The notes: generated by a model from the sequence alone, not told the origin. A DNA stretch of 6,267 bases from an uncultured Lachnospiraceae bacterium (GCA_900555195.1 USKC01000189.1:1-6267); one strand, 5' to 3'. Shown: positions 1-6,182, counted from the stretch's first letter. A program made the numbers and translations.

Positions 1-98
1 TTATCCGAGCCAAAGGTTCCCATGCCAAGAGCCGGGATCTGGGTTCCGTCATAGAGGCTCCGGCGCGGGATCGCGCTTTGTTCAATGATTGTGGACAT
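1..98 (-). CDS. Aldo/keto reductase, N-terminal fragment (runs off the left edge)
   Basis: Only the first 32 codons are present; the rest lies beyond position 1. They read MSTIIEQSAIPRRSLYDG followed by TQIPALGMGTFGSD. The DGTxIPxLGxGTFGSD block is the opening beta-strand signature of the aldo/keto reductase family, cytosolic NAD(P)H-dependent (beta/alpha)8-barrel enzymes that reduce aldehydes, ketones or sugars. The catalytic Asp-Tyr-Lys-His tetrad lies further on and cannot be checked. The ATG is supported by AAAGGAG (104-110) five bases upstream. The gene follows the MDR dehydrogenase by 45 bp on the same strand with no terminator between them, so the two are very likely cotranscribed and may act on the same metabolite. 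Family assignment is firm from the N-terminus; the substrate is unknown. Confidence 0.85.
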   Translation of the reverse strand, partial: MSTIIEQSAIPRRSLYDGTQIPALGMGTFGSD

Positions 99-143
99 AT
101 TTTCTCCTTTACAATACGGTTCTTTTTGAACTGGTTTTCCGGC

Positions 144-1196
144 TCAGTCGAATACCACTGCGACCTTGCCGCATTCTCCGCCGGCCATCAACGCATAAGC
201 CTCCCCTGCTTTCTCCAGCGGGAACTCATGGGTGATCAGATCTTCCGGATGGATGTTCCAGCGAACCAGGCGTTCCACCAGTTCTTCCATTCTCCACAGA
301 GAGGTTACCCAGGAACCATAAATGGTCTTCTGACCATGTATAATATCTGGGCTGGGATTGAAGGTACAGGTTCCGCCCTCTCCCACGAACGCAATCTTGC
401 CCCACTCTCTTGTGGCGCGAATGGCAAGCTGTCTTCCCGGATCACTGGCGCTGGCGTCAATGGCGCGTTCCACGCCTCTTCCCTGCGTCACCTTCATGAT
501 GCCTTCCATCGCTTCATCCGGAGTAAAGACATGATCCACCAGGCCGAGCTGCTTCGCCAGGTTAACCCGGTATTCATTCATCTCCACACCGATCAGCATA
601 TTCGCGCCCATGGCCTTCGCCAGCATAAGGGCTGCCAGGCCGACAGGGCCCAGGCCTGTTACCAGAACCGCATCGTTGCCGCAGATTCCGATTTTCTCAA
701 TGGCTTCATATACCGTACCGAATCCGCAGGCCACCTGCGCGCCGTCCTTATAGGTCAGCTCATCCGGCAGGGCGATCAAGTCTTTCTCTTCCGCCAGGAT
801 GTAAGGCGCCATACCGCCATTCCTCTGCCATCCGTACGCCTGACGGAACGGGCTCTTACAGGAAATATAATATCCTCTTCTGCAGTCATTGCAGACGCCG
901 CAGCCGGAGATATGATAGACGATTACTCTGTCCCCTTTTTTGAAACGTCTCAGCCCTTCTCCTTCTTCCACGATCACGCCGCAGGGTTCATGTCCTGCAA
1001 CCATCCCGGGGATATATCCCTCCGGTCCTTTTCCCACATGGGCGCGGTAGATGCAGCGAATATCGCTTCCGCAGATCGTGGTAGCCTTGGTCTGGATCAG
1101 AACCTGGCCATGGCCTGGCTTCGGGATCTCAAACTCCTTCATCTCCACCGTACTGTTGCCGGGAAGCGTCGCCCCCCTCATTCTCATTTTTTCCAT
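144..1196 (-). CDS. Zinc-dependent medium-chain dehydrogenase (polyol/alcohol dehydrogenase family)
   Basis: A complete 350-residue enzyme, the usual length for cytosolic zinc MDR dehydrogenases, which oxidise alcohols or polyols (or reduce the ketone) with NAD(P). Catalytic-zinc ligands are visible as Cys42 in CGSD and His69-Glu70 in AGHE, with Cys157 a likely further ligand. The structural-zinc lobe has Cys99, Cys102, Cys105 and Cys113. The Rossmann motif GLGPVG is at 181-186, and an acidic Glu205 at the end of the next strand favours NAD over NADP. Overall it resembles the sorbitol/threonine/glucose dehydrogenase branch, but no residue fixes the substrate. The first ATG follows a purine-rich AAAGGTAGGG. 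In-frame ATGs at codons 4 and 6 are alternatives, so the start may be a few residues shorter. It is first gene of a probable operon with the downstream aldo/keto reductase and is divergent from an AraC-type regulator, its likely controller. Confidence 0.93.
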   Translation of the reverse strand: MEKMRMRGATLPGNSTVEMKEFEIPKPGHGQVLIQTKATTICGSDIRCIYRAHVGKGPEGYIPGMVAGHEPCGVIVEEGEGLRRFKKGDRVIVYHISGCGVCNDCRRGYYISCKSPFRQAYGWQRNGGMAPYILAEEKDLIALPDELTYKDGAQVACGFGTVYEAIEKIGICGNDAVLVTGLGPVGLAALMLAKAMGANMLIGVEMNEYRVNLAKQLGLVDHVFTPDEAMEGIMKVTQGRGVERAIDASASDPGRQLAIRATREWGKIAFVGEGGTCTFNPSPDIIHGQKTIYGSWVTSLWRMEELVERLVRWNIHPEDLITHEFPLEKAGEAYALMAGGECGKVAVVFD

Positions 1197-1381
1197 TTTT
1201 CCCTACCTTTCCCGCCGTCTTTTGCACCAGCTCCAACATGCCTGAATTGACTTGTCTGCTGGCACATCCGTTCAAACGGCGTCTCTTTTCTGCCTTTCGT
1301 AACAGCCCCGATTCGTCTGAGCCGTTCTTTACACGACACATCAGGATGGCCTCAGATGAGGGCCACCGTAGTTTCGACTTT

Positions 1382-1410
1382 ATTATACGTTCGTCTTCAT
1401 GAAAGAATAA
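1382..1410 (-). promoter_or_regulatory. Candidate promoter of the dehydrogenase/aldo-keto reductase operon
   Basis: On the minus strand a perfect TATAAT lies at 1387-1382. Seventeen bases upstream is TTATTC (1410-1405), a poor -35 match (2 of 6). A good -10 with a weak -35 is typical of promoters that need an activator, and a direct-repeat half-site (1418-1433) lies immediately upstream, where an AraC-family activator would contact polymerase. Transcription would start near 1375, giving a leader of about 180 nt. Within that leader, GGCCTCAGATGAGGGCC (1348-1364) is an imperfect palindrome that could be an operator or a small hairpin. No terminator, riboswitch or small ORF was recognised in the rest of 1197-1381. 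Confidence 0.4.
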
Positions 1411-1417
1411 GAGATCC

Positions 1418-1475
1418 TTTTGACAAGTTGCTTTTTTACATGTCGCATCAGCGCAGTTTTCTTGACAGTTTGATT
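1418..1475. promoter_or_regulatory. Direct repeat spaced 42 bp between divergent genes; candidate AraC-type operator
   Basis: TTTTGACAAGTTGCTT (1418-1433) and TCTTGACAGTTTGATT (1460-1475) match at 12 of 16 positions with a 42-bp offset, about four helical turns, so they lie on the same DNA face. AraC-family proteins commonly bind as direct repeats. The first copy abuts the weak -35 of the leftward promoter; the second contains the -35 of the regulator's own promoter. This placement would allow activation of the operon and autoregulation. Alternatively, both copies are simply TTGACA -35 hexamers, although no good -10 follows the first. The function is inferred only from position and symmetry. 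Confidence 0.25.
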
Positions 1476-1490
1476 CAAAAAGCATACAGT
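1462..1490 (+). promoter_or_regulatory. Sigma70-type promoter of the AraC-family regulator
   Basis: A perfect TTGACA (1462-1467) is separated by exactly 17 bp from TACAGT (1485-1490; 4 of 6 matches to TATAAT). Transcription would begin near 1497, leaving a leader of about 98 nt before the ATG at 1595. This is the best promoter match seen in the intergenic region on the plus strand. Confidence 0.55.
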
Positions 1491-1528
1491 AAAGGTAACT
1501 TTCCGCCCTGCCGCACGGGTTATTTGTG

Positions 1529-1555
1529 CCGGTTCGGGATAGATACCCCGGCCGG
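1529..1555 (+). promoter_or_regulatory. GC-rich hairpin in the regulator's leader
   Basis: CCGGTTCGGG (1529-1538) can pair with CCCCGGCCGG (1546-1555) around a 7-nt loop: seven Watson-Crick pairs, two G-U pairs and one mismatch in RNA. It lies in the predicted 5' leader, about 24 nt before the ribosome binding site. There is no U-run after it, so it is not a canonical terminator. It may slow decay or alter translation, or it may have no role. Confidence 0.25.
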
Positions 1556-1578
1556 TCACACAGGGCGCATACGGATGC

Positions 1579-1586
1579 AAAGGAGG
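1579..1586 (+). promoter_or_regulatory. Ribosome binding site that sets the regulator's start
   Basis: AAAGGAGG ends 8 nt before ATG 1595. It favours that start over the in-frame GTG at 1526, whose extra 23 codons cross the leader hairpin and this site itself and encode an unconserved-looking stretch. Confidence 0.8.
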
Positions 1587-1594
1587 GCCCAGAG

Positions 1595-2503
1595 ATGTGG
1601 AAGCCCATTTCAGAGATCGATATTTATTTTGCCATTGCGGATGCTCGTTTTCATGCCCTGAACCTGGTCTATGAAAGATTCCAGCGCACCATTCCCAGTC
1701 ATTCTCATGGGAACGGCAGCTACGAGATCCATTATATTCCCCAGGGATACGGACGGGCGCTCATCAACGGCTCCTATCATGAAATCGGGCCGGGAACGCT
1801 CTACGTCACCGGCCCGCATGTGGAACACGCGCAGAGCCCGCATATGGAGGATCCCATGTGCGAATACTGTATCTATCTGAAAATGGAAAGAAAACGGCGT
1901 GGCCAGAAAGCCGCTTCCGCGCAGGGAACCGGAGAAGAAGGGCTTCTGTCCACCTTTCTGGGAACGCCGTTCTGGTTCGGCCAGGATACCCAGGGCACGG
2001 GAGCCCTGATCGAAGAGCTCTTTTCAGAACTCGCCGGGGCGCGTACGGGCTGTGAGCTCATGCTGGAAGCCATGCTCAAGCAGCTTCTCGTCAAACTGGT
2101 GCGCAATTATGAAAAGGACGGATGCGTCAAACCCTCCGTCCTTCTTCCCAGATCCGACAAGACTTCCGTCATCATCGAAGACTATTTTCTCTATCAATAC
2201 CGAAGCCTCTCCCTGGAAGAGCTCTCTTCCAAGCTGGGCCTGGGCACAAGGCAGACGGAGCGCCTGCTCTTAAAGCATTATGGAAAAACCTTCCTGCAGA
2301 AAAAAGCGGAAGCCCGCATGTCTGCGGCAGCCATCCTTCTGACCGACACCGGAAAAAGCATCACCGCCATCGCGGAGGAACTGGGCTATTCTTCCATTGA
2401 GCATTTTTCTTCCGCCTTTAAACATTATTATCACATCAGCCCCCGCCAATACCGGAAGGGAGCCGCTTACCACAGCTTTCCCGCAAGGCAGGAAAGGGGC
2501 TGA
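1595..2503 (+). CDS. AraC-family transcriptional regulator with N-terminal cupin sensor
   Basis: A 302-residue DNA-binding protein, normal length for the cupin-AraC class. Residues about 20-95 form the sensor: a PSHSHGNGSYEIHYI strand pair (His36, His38, Glu44, His46), then GPGTLYVTGPHVEHA (65-79), the usual small-ligand pocket of the AraC_binding cupin domain. A variable helical linker covers about 115-200. The C-terminal AraC domain has a first helix-turn-helix around LSLEELSSKLGLGTRQTERL (205-224) and a second in SITAIAEELGYSSIEHFSSA (255-274), closing with the family signature HYYHISPRQYRK (277-288). It is divergent from the dehydrogenase/aldo-keto reductase operon, which is its probable target, acting as a ligand-responsive activator. 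The ligand is not identifiable. Its last 37 bp overlap the 3' end of the convergent hexosaminidase gene. The start is chosen on the strong ribosome binding site. Confidence 0.93.
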   Translation: MWKPISEIDIYFAIADARFHALNLVYERFQRTIPSHSHGNGSYEIHYIPQGYGRALINGSYHEIGPGTLYVTGPHVEHAQSPHMEDPMCEYCIYLKMERKRRGQKAASAQGTGEEGLLSTFLGTPFWFGQDTQGTGALIEELFSELAGARTGCELMLEAMLKQLLVKLVRNYEKDGCVKPSVLLPRSDKTSVIIEDYFLYQYRSLSLEELSSKLGLGTRQTERLLLKHYGKTFLQKKAEARMSAAAILLTDTGKSITAIAEELGYSSIEHFSSAFKHYYHISPRQYRKGAAYHSFPARQERG

Positions 2504-4860
2504 AAGAAACGGTCATAGATACCCTCCTCTGTGATCCCAGCCTCCAGATTGCCGATGGTATCGTTCCACAGGCAGTAAATGGCGCCCGCCATCCGGTCCG
2601 ACCACACGGGGAGGGCCTGTGCCTTCCCGCCCGTGTCAAACACGTTCGCTTCCCAGCCCTCCAGCGTATCCAGATCCAGATAATCATAGCCCCCGCCCGG
2701 AATGATGTACAGCTTGGTGTTGAGGGAATTGATGACGGTAAAGCCCGCCTGGTAGGTCTCCTCCGGATCCGCCCACATGGTGCTCCAGATCTGTACCTGT
2801 ACATTTTCCGCCTCCACCTGTCCTTCTACGGCATTCAGGCTCCCCCACATGCGCACACTGCGTCCGCTCTCCTTGATCAGGCGGATCATGCGGTTCATAT
2901 AGGCAGCGTAGTCCGAACCGTCTCCATAGTATTCATCCATGCCGATGTGCACCGTGCCTCCCGCCGCAAAGACGGGTTCCTCTCCTTCCAGATATTCCGT
3001 CCAAAGCCGCTCCGCCAACACAAACGTCTCCTCATCGGACAGATCCAGCTGATCCACATTTTCCGGCTCATCCGCCAGCGCCAGCTCAGGAAACAGTCTG
3101 GTGATGGCCAGGCTGTGGGCCGGCGTATCGATCTCCGGAACCACCTCCACGCCCTTCCCGGCAGCCCAGCTCACAAATTCCTTCCACTCTTCCTTCGTAA
3201 AGGAGCCATCTTCGCTGGTCAGCTTCCTTCCGTCCTCATTCTCGATCTTTGACTCCAGCCGGAAACCCGCGTAGGCTCCGAAGGCGTTCTGAATCGTATC
3301 GTTCCTTCCGCTGGTGGAAAGGATCTCATTGTCATTCAGATGGATGCCCAGCGTGTTCATCTTGTGCTCCGCCAGGGCTTCCACCATTTCCCGCAGCGTA
3401 TCCATGGAGAGCATCCGTCTGCCAATGTCAACGGAAAATCCGCGCACCGCATAGCGCGGATAATCCCGGAATGCGCCGCAGGGCGCTTCTTTCCCATCCA
3501 GAAGCTGCGTCAGCGTCCCAAGCCCCCAGATCATCCCCTGACTTTCTGCAGCGTACAGCCAAACGCCCTCCTGCCGGATGGCGCACAGGCTGCCTTCCTT
3601 TCCAAGCCCCTGCCCATCTTTTGCAATTCCCAGATAGATATCCCCTTCTTCCATCTCTTCCATGGAACCATAGACCAGCTCCACCGGCTCTCCGACAAGT
3701 TCCTGTATGCTCTGGCGGGCTTCCTCCAAAGCCTGTCCAGCCGTTTCTTCCCAATCAGGTTCCGCCACGAGCCGTACGCCCGCTTCAAGCGCATAGCTTC
3801 CGCTCCCGCCTGCCCATTCCGCCAGCGGCACGGAAAGGGAAGGACGCACTTTTCCTTCAGAAGCGGAAGCCTCCTGTCCTTCCTGCATCCCATCCTGGTC
3901 CGCATTCCACTCTTTCCAGACGGCCTGCGCTTCTTCCGGGAATACCTCTTCCAGCGACAGAGCCGGCACCGTCACAGCGTAGGCAGGCGTCTCTTCCTGG
4001 TTCTCTCCATTTGAGATCACGAAGCCAACCTGCACTTCCTTTTCTTCCAGGGTTGGATAGACTGTCCCGTCTTTTCCGATCACTTCTTCATAATCCGCTC
4101 CGGCAAGGCAAATCTCATATCCTTCAGGCACCTGCGGCAGCTTAAGACGCCTTCCGCCGTCTGCAAGGACTTCCACCTGAGGCGTCTCAAGCCCATAACT
4201 CATAGGAACTTTGGAATAGATTTCCATCTCCAGGACGGATACGTTTTGGTAATACAGATACTGATTTTCTTCTGAATCGGAAACTGCCGTGGTCCGCAGG
4301 CGAAGATATCGGCCACGCATCGGCTCATCCAGGATCACCGTCTGTTCGTTCGTCTCCGGCGCCCCTTCCCGCAGGGCCGCCGTCTCCCAGTCCTTTCCGT
4401 CCGGGGAATATTCGATCACAAACCCTTCCACGTTCAGCCGTTCCCAGAAGATGCGGACAAATGCAAATTCCTGTTCCTGGTCAAAGGCAAAGCAGAGCCA
4501 ATGGGAAGGCTGTCCTGTTTCATTGGCGGAAGACCATCTGCTCCCGCTCTCCATCCGATCACCGTCCGCCGCAAGAGACGGTGAAAACTGCTCCGCCTCC
4601 ACGCTGTCTGCCGTTACCTCCACCCCTGCCTCCAGGGCCAGATTCACCATTTCTTTCCCTTCTCCATCCCCGCATGGATATGCCGGTTCCTGTGCTCCCT
4701 GGCCCATCGTCTTTGGCTCATCCCCGCACAGCAACACCGCTGCAAGCACAACGACCAACGCCAACAGCAGCGCGACGAAAAGCCCTCCGTGCAGGCCCTC
4801 TTTGCCTGTCTCCTCCCCTTCTTTCTCTTTCCGGCGCTTTGGGCCGTAGTCTTTCTGCAT
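2467..4860 (-). CDS. Membrane-anchored GH20 beta-N-acetylhexosaminidase with F5/8 type C domain
   Basis: A 797-residue surface enzyme predicted to release terminal beta-linked GlcNAc or GalNAc from glycans. Order: a basic, highly charged cytoplasmic segment (1-21); one membrane helix about 26-45 (LFVALLLALVVVLAAVLLC); an F5/8 type C/CBM32-like sandwich about 72-217, with PSHWLCFAFD and RYLRLRTTAV strands; a small beta domain about 225-300; an acidic linker; a GH20b-type alpha/beta domain about 360-455 (GDIYLGIA, then GLGTLTQLLDG); and the GH20 barrel about 465-785. Barrel marks are RGFSVDIGRRMLSM, VVPEIDTPAHSLAI, the catalytic Asp642-Glu643 pair in HIGMDEYYGDG, and the late Trp in YCLWND. In this substrate-assisted family Asp orients the acetamido group and Glu is the acid/base. 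The anchor lacks a proper lipobox (VLLC) and there is no sorting signal, so it should stay tethered by its N-terminus, facing outward. The start is ATG 4860; ATG 4869 and GTG 4887 are in-frame alternatives. It follows the corrinoid adenosyltransferase by 56 bp with no terminator. Confidence 0.92.
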   Translation of the reverse strand: MQKDYGPKRRKEKEGEETGKEGLHGGLFVALLLALVVVLAAVLLCGDEPKTMGQGAQEPAYPCGDGEGKEMVNLALEAGVEVTADSVEAEQFSPSLAADGDRMESGSRWSSANETGQPSHWLCFAFDQEQEFAFVRIFWERLNVEGFVIEYSPDGKDWETAALREGAPETNEQTVILDEPMRGRYLRLRTTAVSDSEENQYLYYQNVSVLEMEIYSKVPMSYGLETPQVEVLADGGRRLKLPQVPEGYEICLAGADYEEVIGKDGTVYPTLEEKEVQVGFVISNGENQEETPAYAVTVPALSLEEVFPEEAQAVWKEWNADQDGMQEGQEASASEGKVRPSLSVPLAEWAGGSGSYALEAGVRLVAEPDWEETAGQALEEARQSIQELVGEPVELVYGSMEEMEEGDIYLGIAKDGQGLGKEGSLCAIRQEGVWLYAAESQGMIWGLGTLTQLLDGKEAPCGAFRDYPRYAVRGFSVDIGRRMLSMDTLREMVEALAEHKMNTLGIHLNDNEILSTSGRNDTIQNAFGAYAGFRLESKIENEDGRKLTSEDGSFTKEEWKEFVSWAAGKGVEVVPEIDTPAHSLAITRLFPELALADEPENVDQLDLSDEETFVLAERLWTEYLEGEEPVFAAGGTVHIGMDEYYGDGSDYAAYMNRMIRLIKESGRSVRMWGSLNAVEGQVEAENVQVQIWSTMWADPEETYQAGFTVINSLNTKLYIIPGGGYDYLDLDTLEGWEANVFDTGGKAQALPVWSDRMAGAIYCLWNDTIGNLEAGITEEGIYDRFFQPLSCLAGKLW
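2474..2501. repeat. Small inverted repeat inside the convergent gene overlap
   Basis: CTTTCC (2476-2481) and GGAAAG (2491-2496) are perfect inverted copies around a 9-nt loop, with AGC/GCT pairing possible outside a bulge. It sits where the two convergent coding regions overlap and is the only hairpin seen there. It has no T-run on either strand, so a terminator role is doubtful. Confidence 0.3.
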
Positions 4861-4869
4861 TCGTTCCAT

Positions 4870-4875
4870 CCTCCT
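4870..4875 (-). promoter_or_regulatory. Ribosome binding site that sets the hexosaminidase start
   Basis: AGGAGG on the minus strand (plus-strand CCTCCT) lies 9 nt before ATG 4860. It abuts the alternative ATG at 4869 with no spacer, and lies downstream of the GTG at 4887, so it supports only the 4860 start. Confidence 0.65.
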
Positions 4876-4916
4876 GCCTTCCGCCACTCCTGTCCGGGCA
4901 GCTGTGTTCCCAGCCG

Positions 4917-5453
4917 TCAGAATTCTATTCCCCGTCTGGCTCCGATCCCCTTTTCATAAGGATGCCTAACAGCGTCCATCCGCGTCAGATAGTCCGCGCA
5001 TTCCTCCAGTTCCTTCGGCGCATTCCTCCCGGTACAGACAATTTCCGGATAAAAACGTTTCTCCTCCGTCCGGGCAAGAAGTTGCCACAAAAGTTCTTCA
5101 TCCAACAGTTTCCAGCGAAGGGGATACGTCACCTCGTCCAGAATGATGACCTGCGCCCTGCCGGACTGTGCTCTGTCTATGGTCTTCCGCAGCAGTTCAT
5201 TATGAATCCCGGCAAGTTCCTCTTTCTGTTCCTCCGTCATGGAAACATAGAAACCAAAGTCCTTTTCGCTGCGCAAAATTTCAATGCCCTTTACCTGAGC
5301 CAGGCCATAAAGTTCTCCGGTATCACGGCCCTTCATAAACTGCACGAACAGCACCTGCTTGCCCGCTCCTGCGGCGCGCACGGCGAGGCCGATTGCCGCA
5401 GTGGTCTTTCCCTTTCCGTCCCCGGTATATAAATGTATCAGTCCTTTTTCCAT
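4917..5453 (-). CDS. cobO: Corrinoid (cob(I)alamin / cobyrinate a,c-diamide) adenosyltransferase, CobO/BtuR family
   Basis: A complete 178-residue cytosolic enzyme that transfers the 5'-deoxyadenosyl group of ATP to the Co(I) of corrinoids, giving adenosylcobalamin or its precursor, in de novo synthesis or salvage. The family-specific P-loop GDGKGKTT is at 11-18, right after the first strand LIHLYT; a Walker-B-like IILDEV is at 103-108 (Asp106, Glu107); and the C-terminal signature runs from CTGRNAPKELEECADYLTRM (140-159) to HPYEKGIGARRGIEF (164-178). Length is typical for the family's short form. AAAGGA lies 7 nt before the ATG. It sits 48 bp downstream of a methionine-synthase-activation-like gene, itself cobalamin-linked, and 56 bp upstream of the hexosaminidase; all three are codirectional and probably share a transcript. 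No other cobalamin-synthesis gene is in the window, so a salvage role is as likely as a biosynthetic one. Confidence 0.95.
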   Translation of the reverse strand: MEKGLIHLYTGDGKGKTTAAIGLAVRAAGAGKQVLFVQFMKGRDTGELYGLAQVKGIEILRSEKDFGFYVSMTEEQKEELAGIHNELLRKTIDRAQSGRAQVIILDEVTYPLRWKLLDEELLWQLLARTEEKRFYPEIVCTGRNAPKELEECADYLTRMDAVRHPYEKGIGARRGIEF

Positions 5454-5492
5454 CCGCTCATCCTTTCCTGCGAACCGCTTATGCCTTCCTGC

Positions 5493-5536
5493 CGCATGCC
5501 CTCATTCTTCCTGCCACACGCCCTCATTCTTCCTGC
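5493..5536. repeat. 22-bp tandem duplication across a stop codon
   Basis: Two adjacent 22-bp units (20 of 22 positions identical). Each begins, on the minus strand, with GCAGGAAGAATGAGGGC (5536-5520 and 5514-5498) and ends in GTGTG or ATGCG. A third start, GCAGGAAG, follows at 5492-5485. Because 22 is not a multiple of three, the second unit is read in another frame and supplies the TGA that ends the upstream gene. It looks like a slippage or unequal-recombination duplication. Confidence 0.9.
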
Positions 5537-6182
5537 GCGCCGCGCAGTCTTTCCTTTCGCAGCCCGCGCAGACGGACGCACAGGCGGCTTCTTCTTCCTG
5601 AAGCCGTATGAGATAGGCCACGCTCTGACGCGGCCGCATCATGCCTTCCGGTAGCCAGAAAAGCCCGCCCTCTTCCAGCCTCTTTCTGCCGAGCCGGTCA
5701 AGGATCCGTTCCATCCATGCAAGCGGAAGTTCCTGGCCCGGGAAAAAAAGCGAAGACGCATAGAGGCGCGTATGCGCATACAGCCTTTCGTTCAGCTGTG
5801 CATATGCTTCCCTCAGCAGTTCCCAGCAAAGGCATTCAGCCATATAGCTTTCCGTATAGCGTTCCTTCCGGACATAGTATTCCTGAAGTTCATCCGGCCA
5901 TTCCCCCAGGGTCACGGCCGCCCAAGCCAACGTTCCTTCCAAGCTATGCTGTGCCGCATCTTCTTCCAAATCGCGCCTTACCGTCCATTCCCTGCCAGCC
6001 CTTTCTTCCGAATTCTGTTCCAGCGCACACCAGGCCGTCACTTGCAGCCTTTCCTTCACTTTCCTATAAACCTCATAAAGCAGCCCCAGGTCGGCATCAT
6101 GATAGTGATACCGGCCCGCGGCTGCAGTTAAGCTTTCTGTATTCAGTTGGGGTTCTAGTTTCCATTCCCATTCTGTCATCAT
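5502..6182 (-). CDS. Methionine-synthase reactivation-domain-like protein with C-terminal cysteine cluster
   Basis: 226 residues from the chosen start, similar in layout to stand-alone proteins of the B12-dependent methionine synthase activation family, which bind AdoMet and help remethylate oxidised cob(II)alamin. Matching landmarks: an N-terminal helical entry LTAAAGRYHYHDADLGLLYE (18-37), AVTLGEWPDEL (89-99), a long helix with LCWELLREAYAQL, then FPGQELPLAWMERILDRL (147-164) and EGMMRPRQSVAYLI (179-192), which mirror the family's SPGYgdfPL and MxPxKSVSG blocks. The end carries Cys201, Cys205, Cys208 and Cys213 (CX3CX2CX4C), a likely metal or Fe-S site. The family RxxxGY AdoMet motif is replaced by LFFPGQ, so classical AdoMet binding is doubtful. 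The start is ATG 6182, with GGAGG 10 nt upstream; ATG 6203 (GGAGG 5 nt upstream) and ATG 6266 are in-frame alternatives, and the frame is open to the window edge. Neighbouring cobO supports a corrinoid role. Assignment is by remembered family pattern, hence moderate. Confidence 0.72.
   Translation of the reverse strand: MMTEWEWKLEPQLNTESLTAAAGRYHYHDADLGLLYEVYRKVKERLQVTAWCALEQNSEERAGREWTVRRDLEEDAAQHSLEGTLAWAAVTLGEWPDELQEYYVRKERYTESYMAECLCWELLREAYAQLNERLYAHTRLYASSLFFPGQELPLAWMERILDRLGRKRLEEGGLFWLPEGMMRPRQSVAYLIRLQEEEAACASVCAGCERKDCAARRKNEGVWQEE

Noticed and set aside
119..131. GTTC-N5-GAAC hairpin between the dehydrogenase and aldo/keto reductase
   Set aside because: A 4-bp AT-containing stem is too weak to be a terminator and supports continued cotranscription.
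78..1250. 390-codon open frame on the plus strand, longer than the dehydrogenase it faces
   Set aside because: It is antisense to a dehydrogenase with intact zinc and Rossmann motifs, also crosses the start of the aldo/keto reductase, and its protein has no recognisable domain. It is a GC-rich shadow frame.
1250..1428. Inverted 7-mers ACTTGTC (1250-1256) and GACAAGT (1422-1428) as looping operators
   Set aside because: Seven-base matches are expected by chance within a 400-bp region; there is no further symmetry.
1526..1594. Upstream GTG start for the regulator
   Set aside because: AAAGGAGG lies 8 nt before ATG 1595, and the extra 23 residues do not resemble the family N-terminus.
1129..1608. 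159-codon minus-strand frame across the intergenic region
   Set aside because: It overlaps the dehydrogenase start out of frame and the divergent promoters, and encodes no recognisable protein.
3249..4145. 298-codon plus-strand frame rich in Pro, Arg and Ser
   Set aside because: It lies entirely antisense to the hexosaminidase and has the Pro/Arg/Ser-rich composition of a reverse-complement frame; no ribosome binding site or domain is evident.
4726..4740. Lipoprotein signal (VLLC) in the hexosaminidase anchor
   Set aside because: The residue before Cys is Leu, not Gly, Ala or Ser, so it does not meet the lipobox pattern.
4461..5432. 323-codon plus-strand frame spanning the hexosaminidase/cobO junction
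   Set aside because: It is antisense to two well-supported genes and of low-complexity Pro/Ser-rich composition; a shadow frame.
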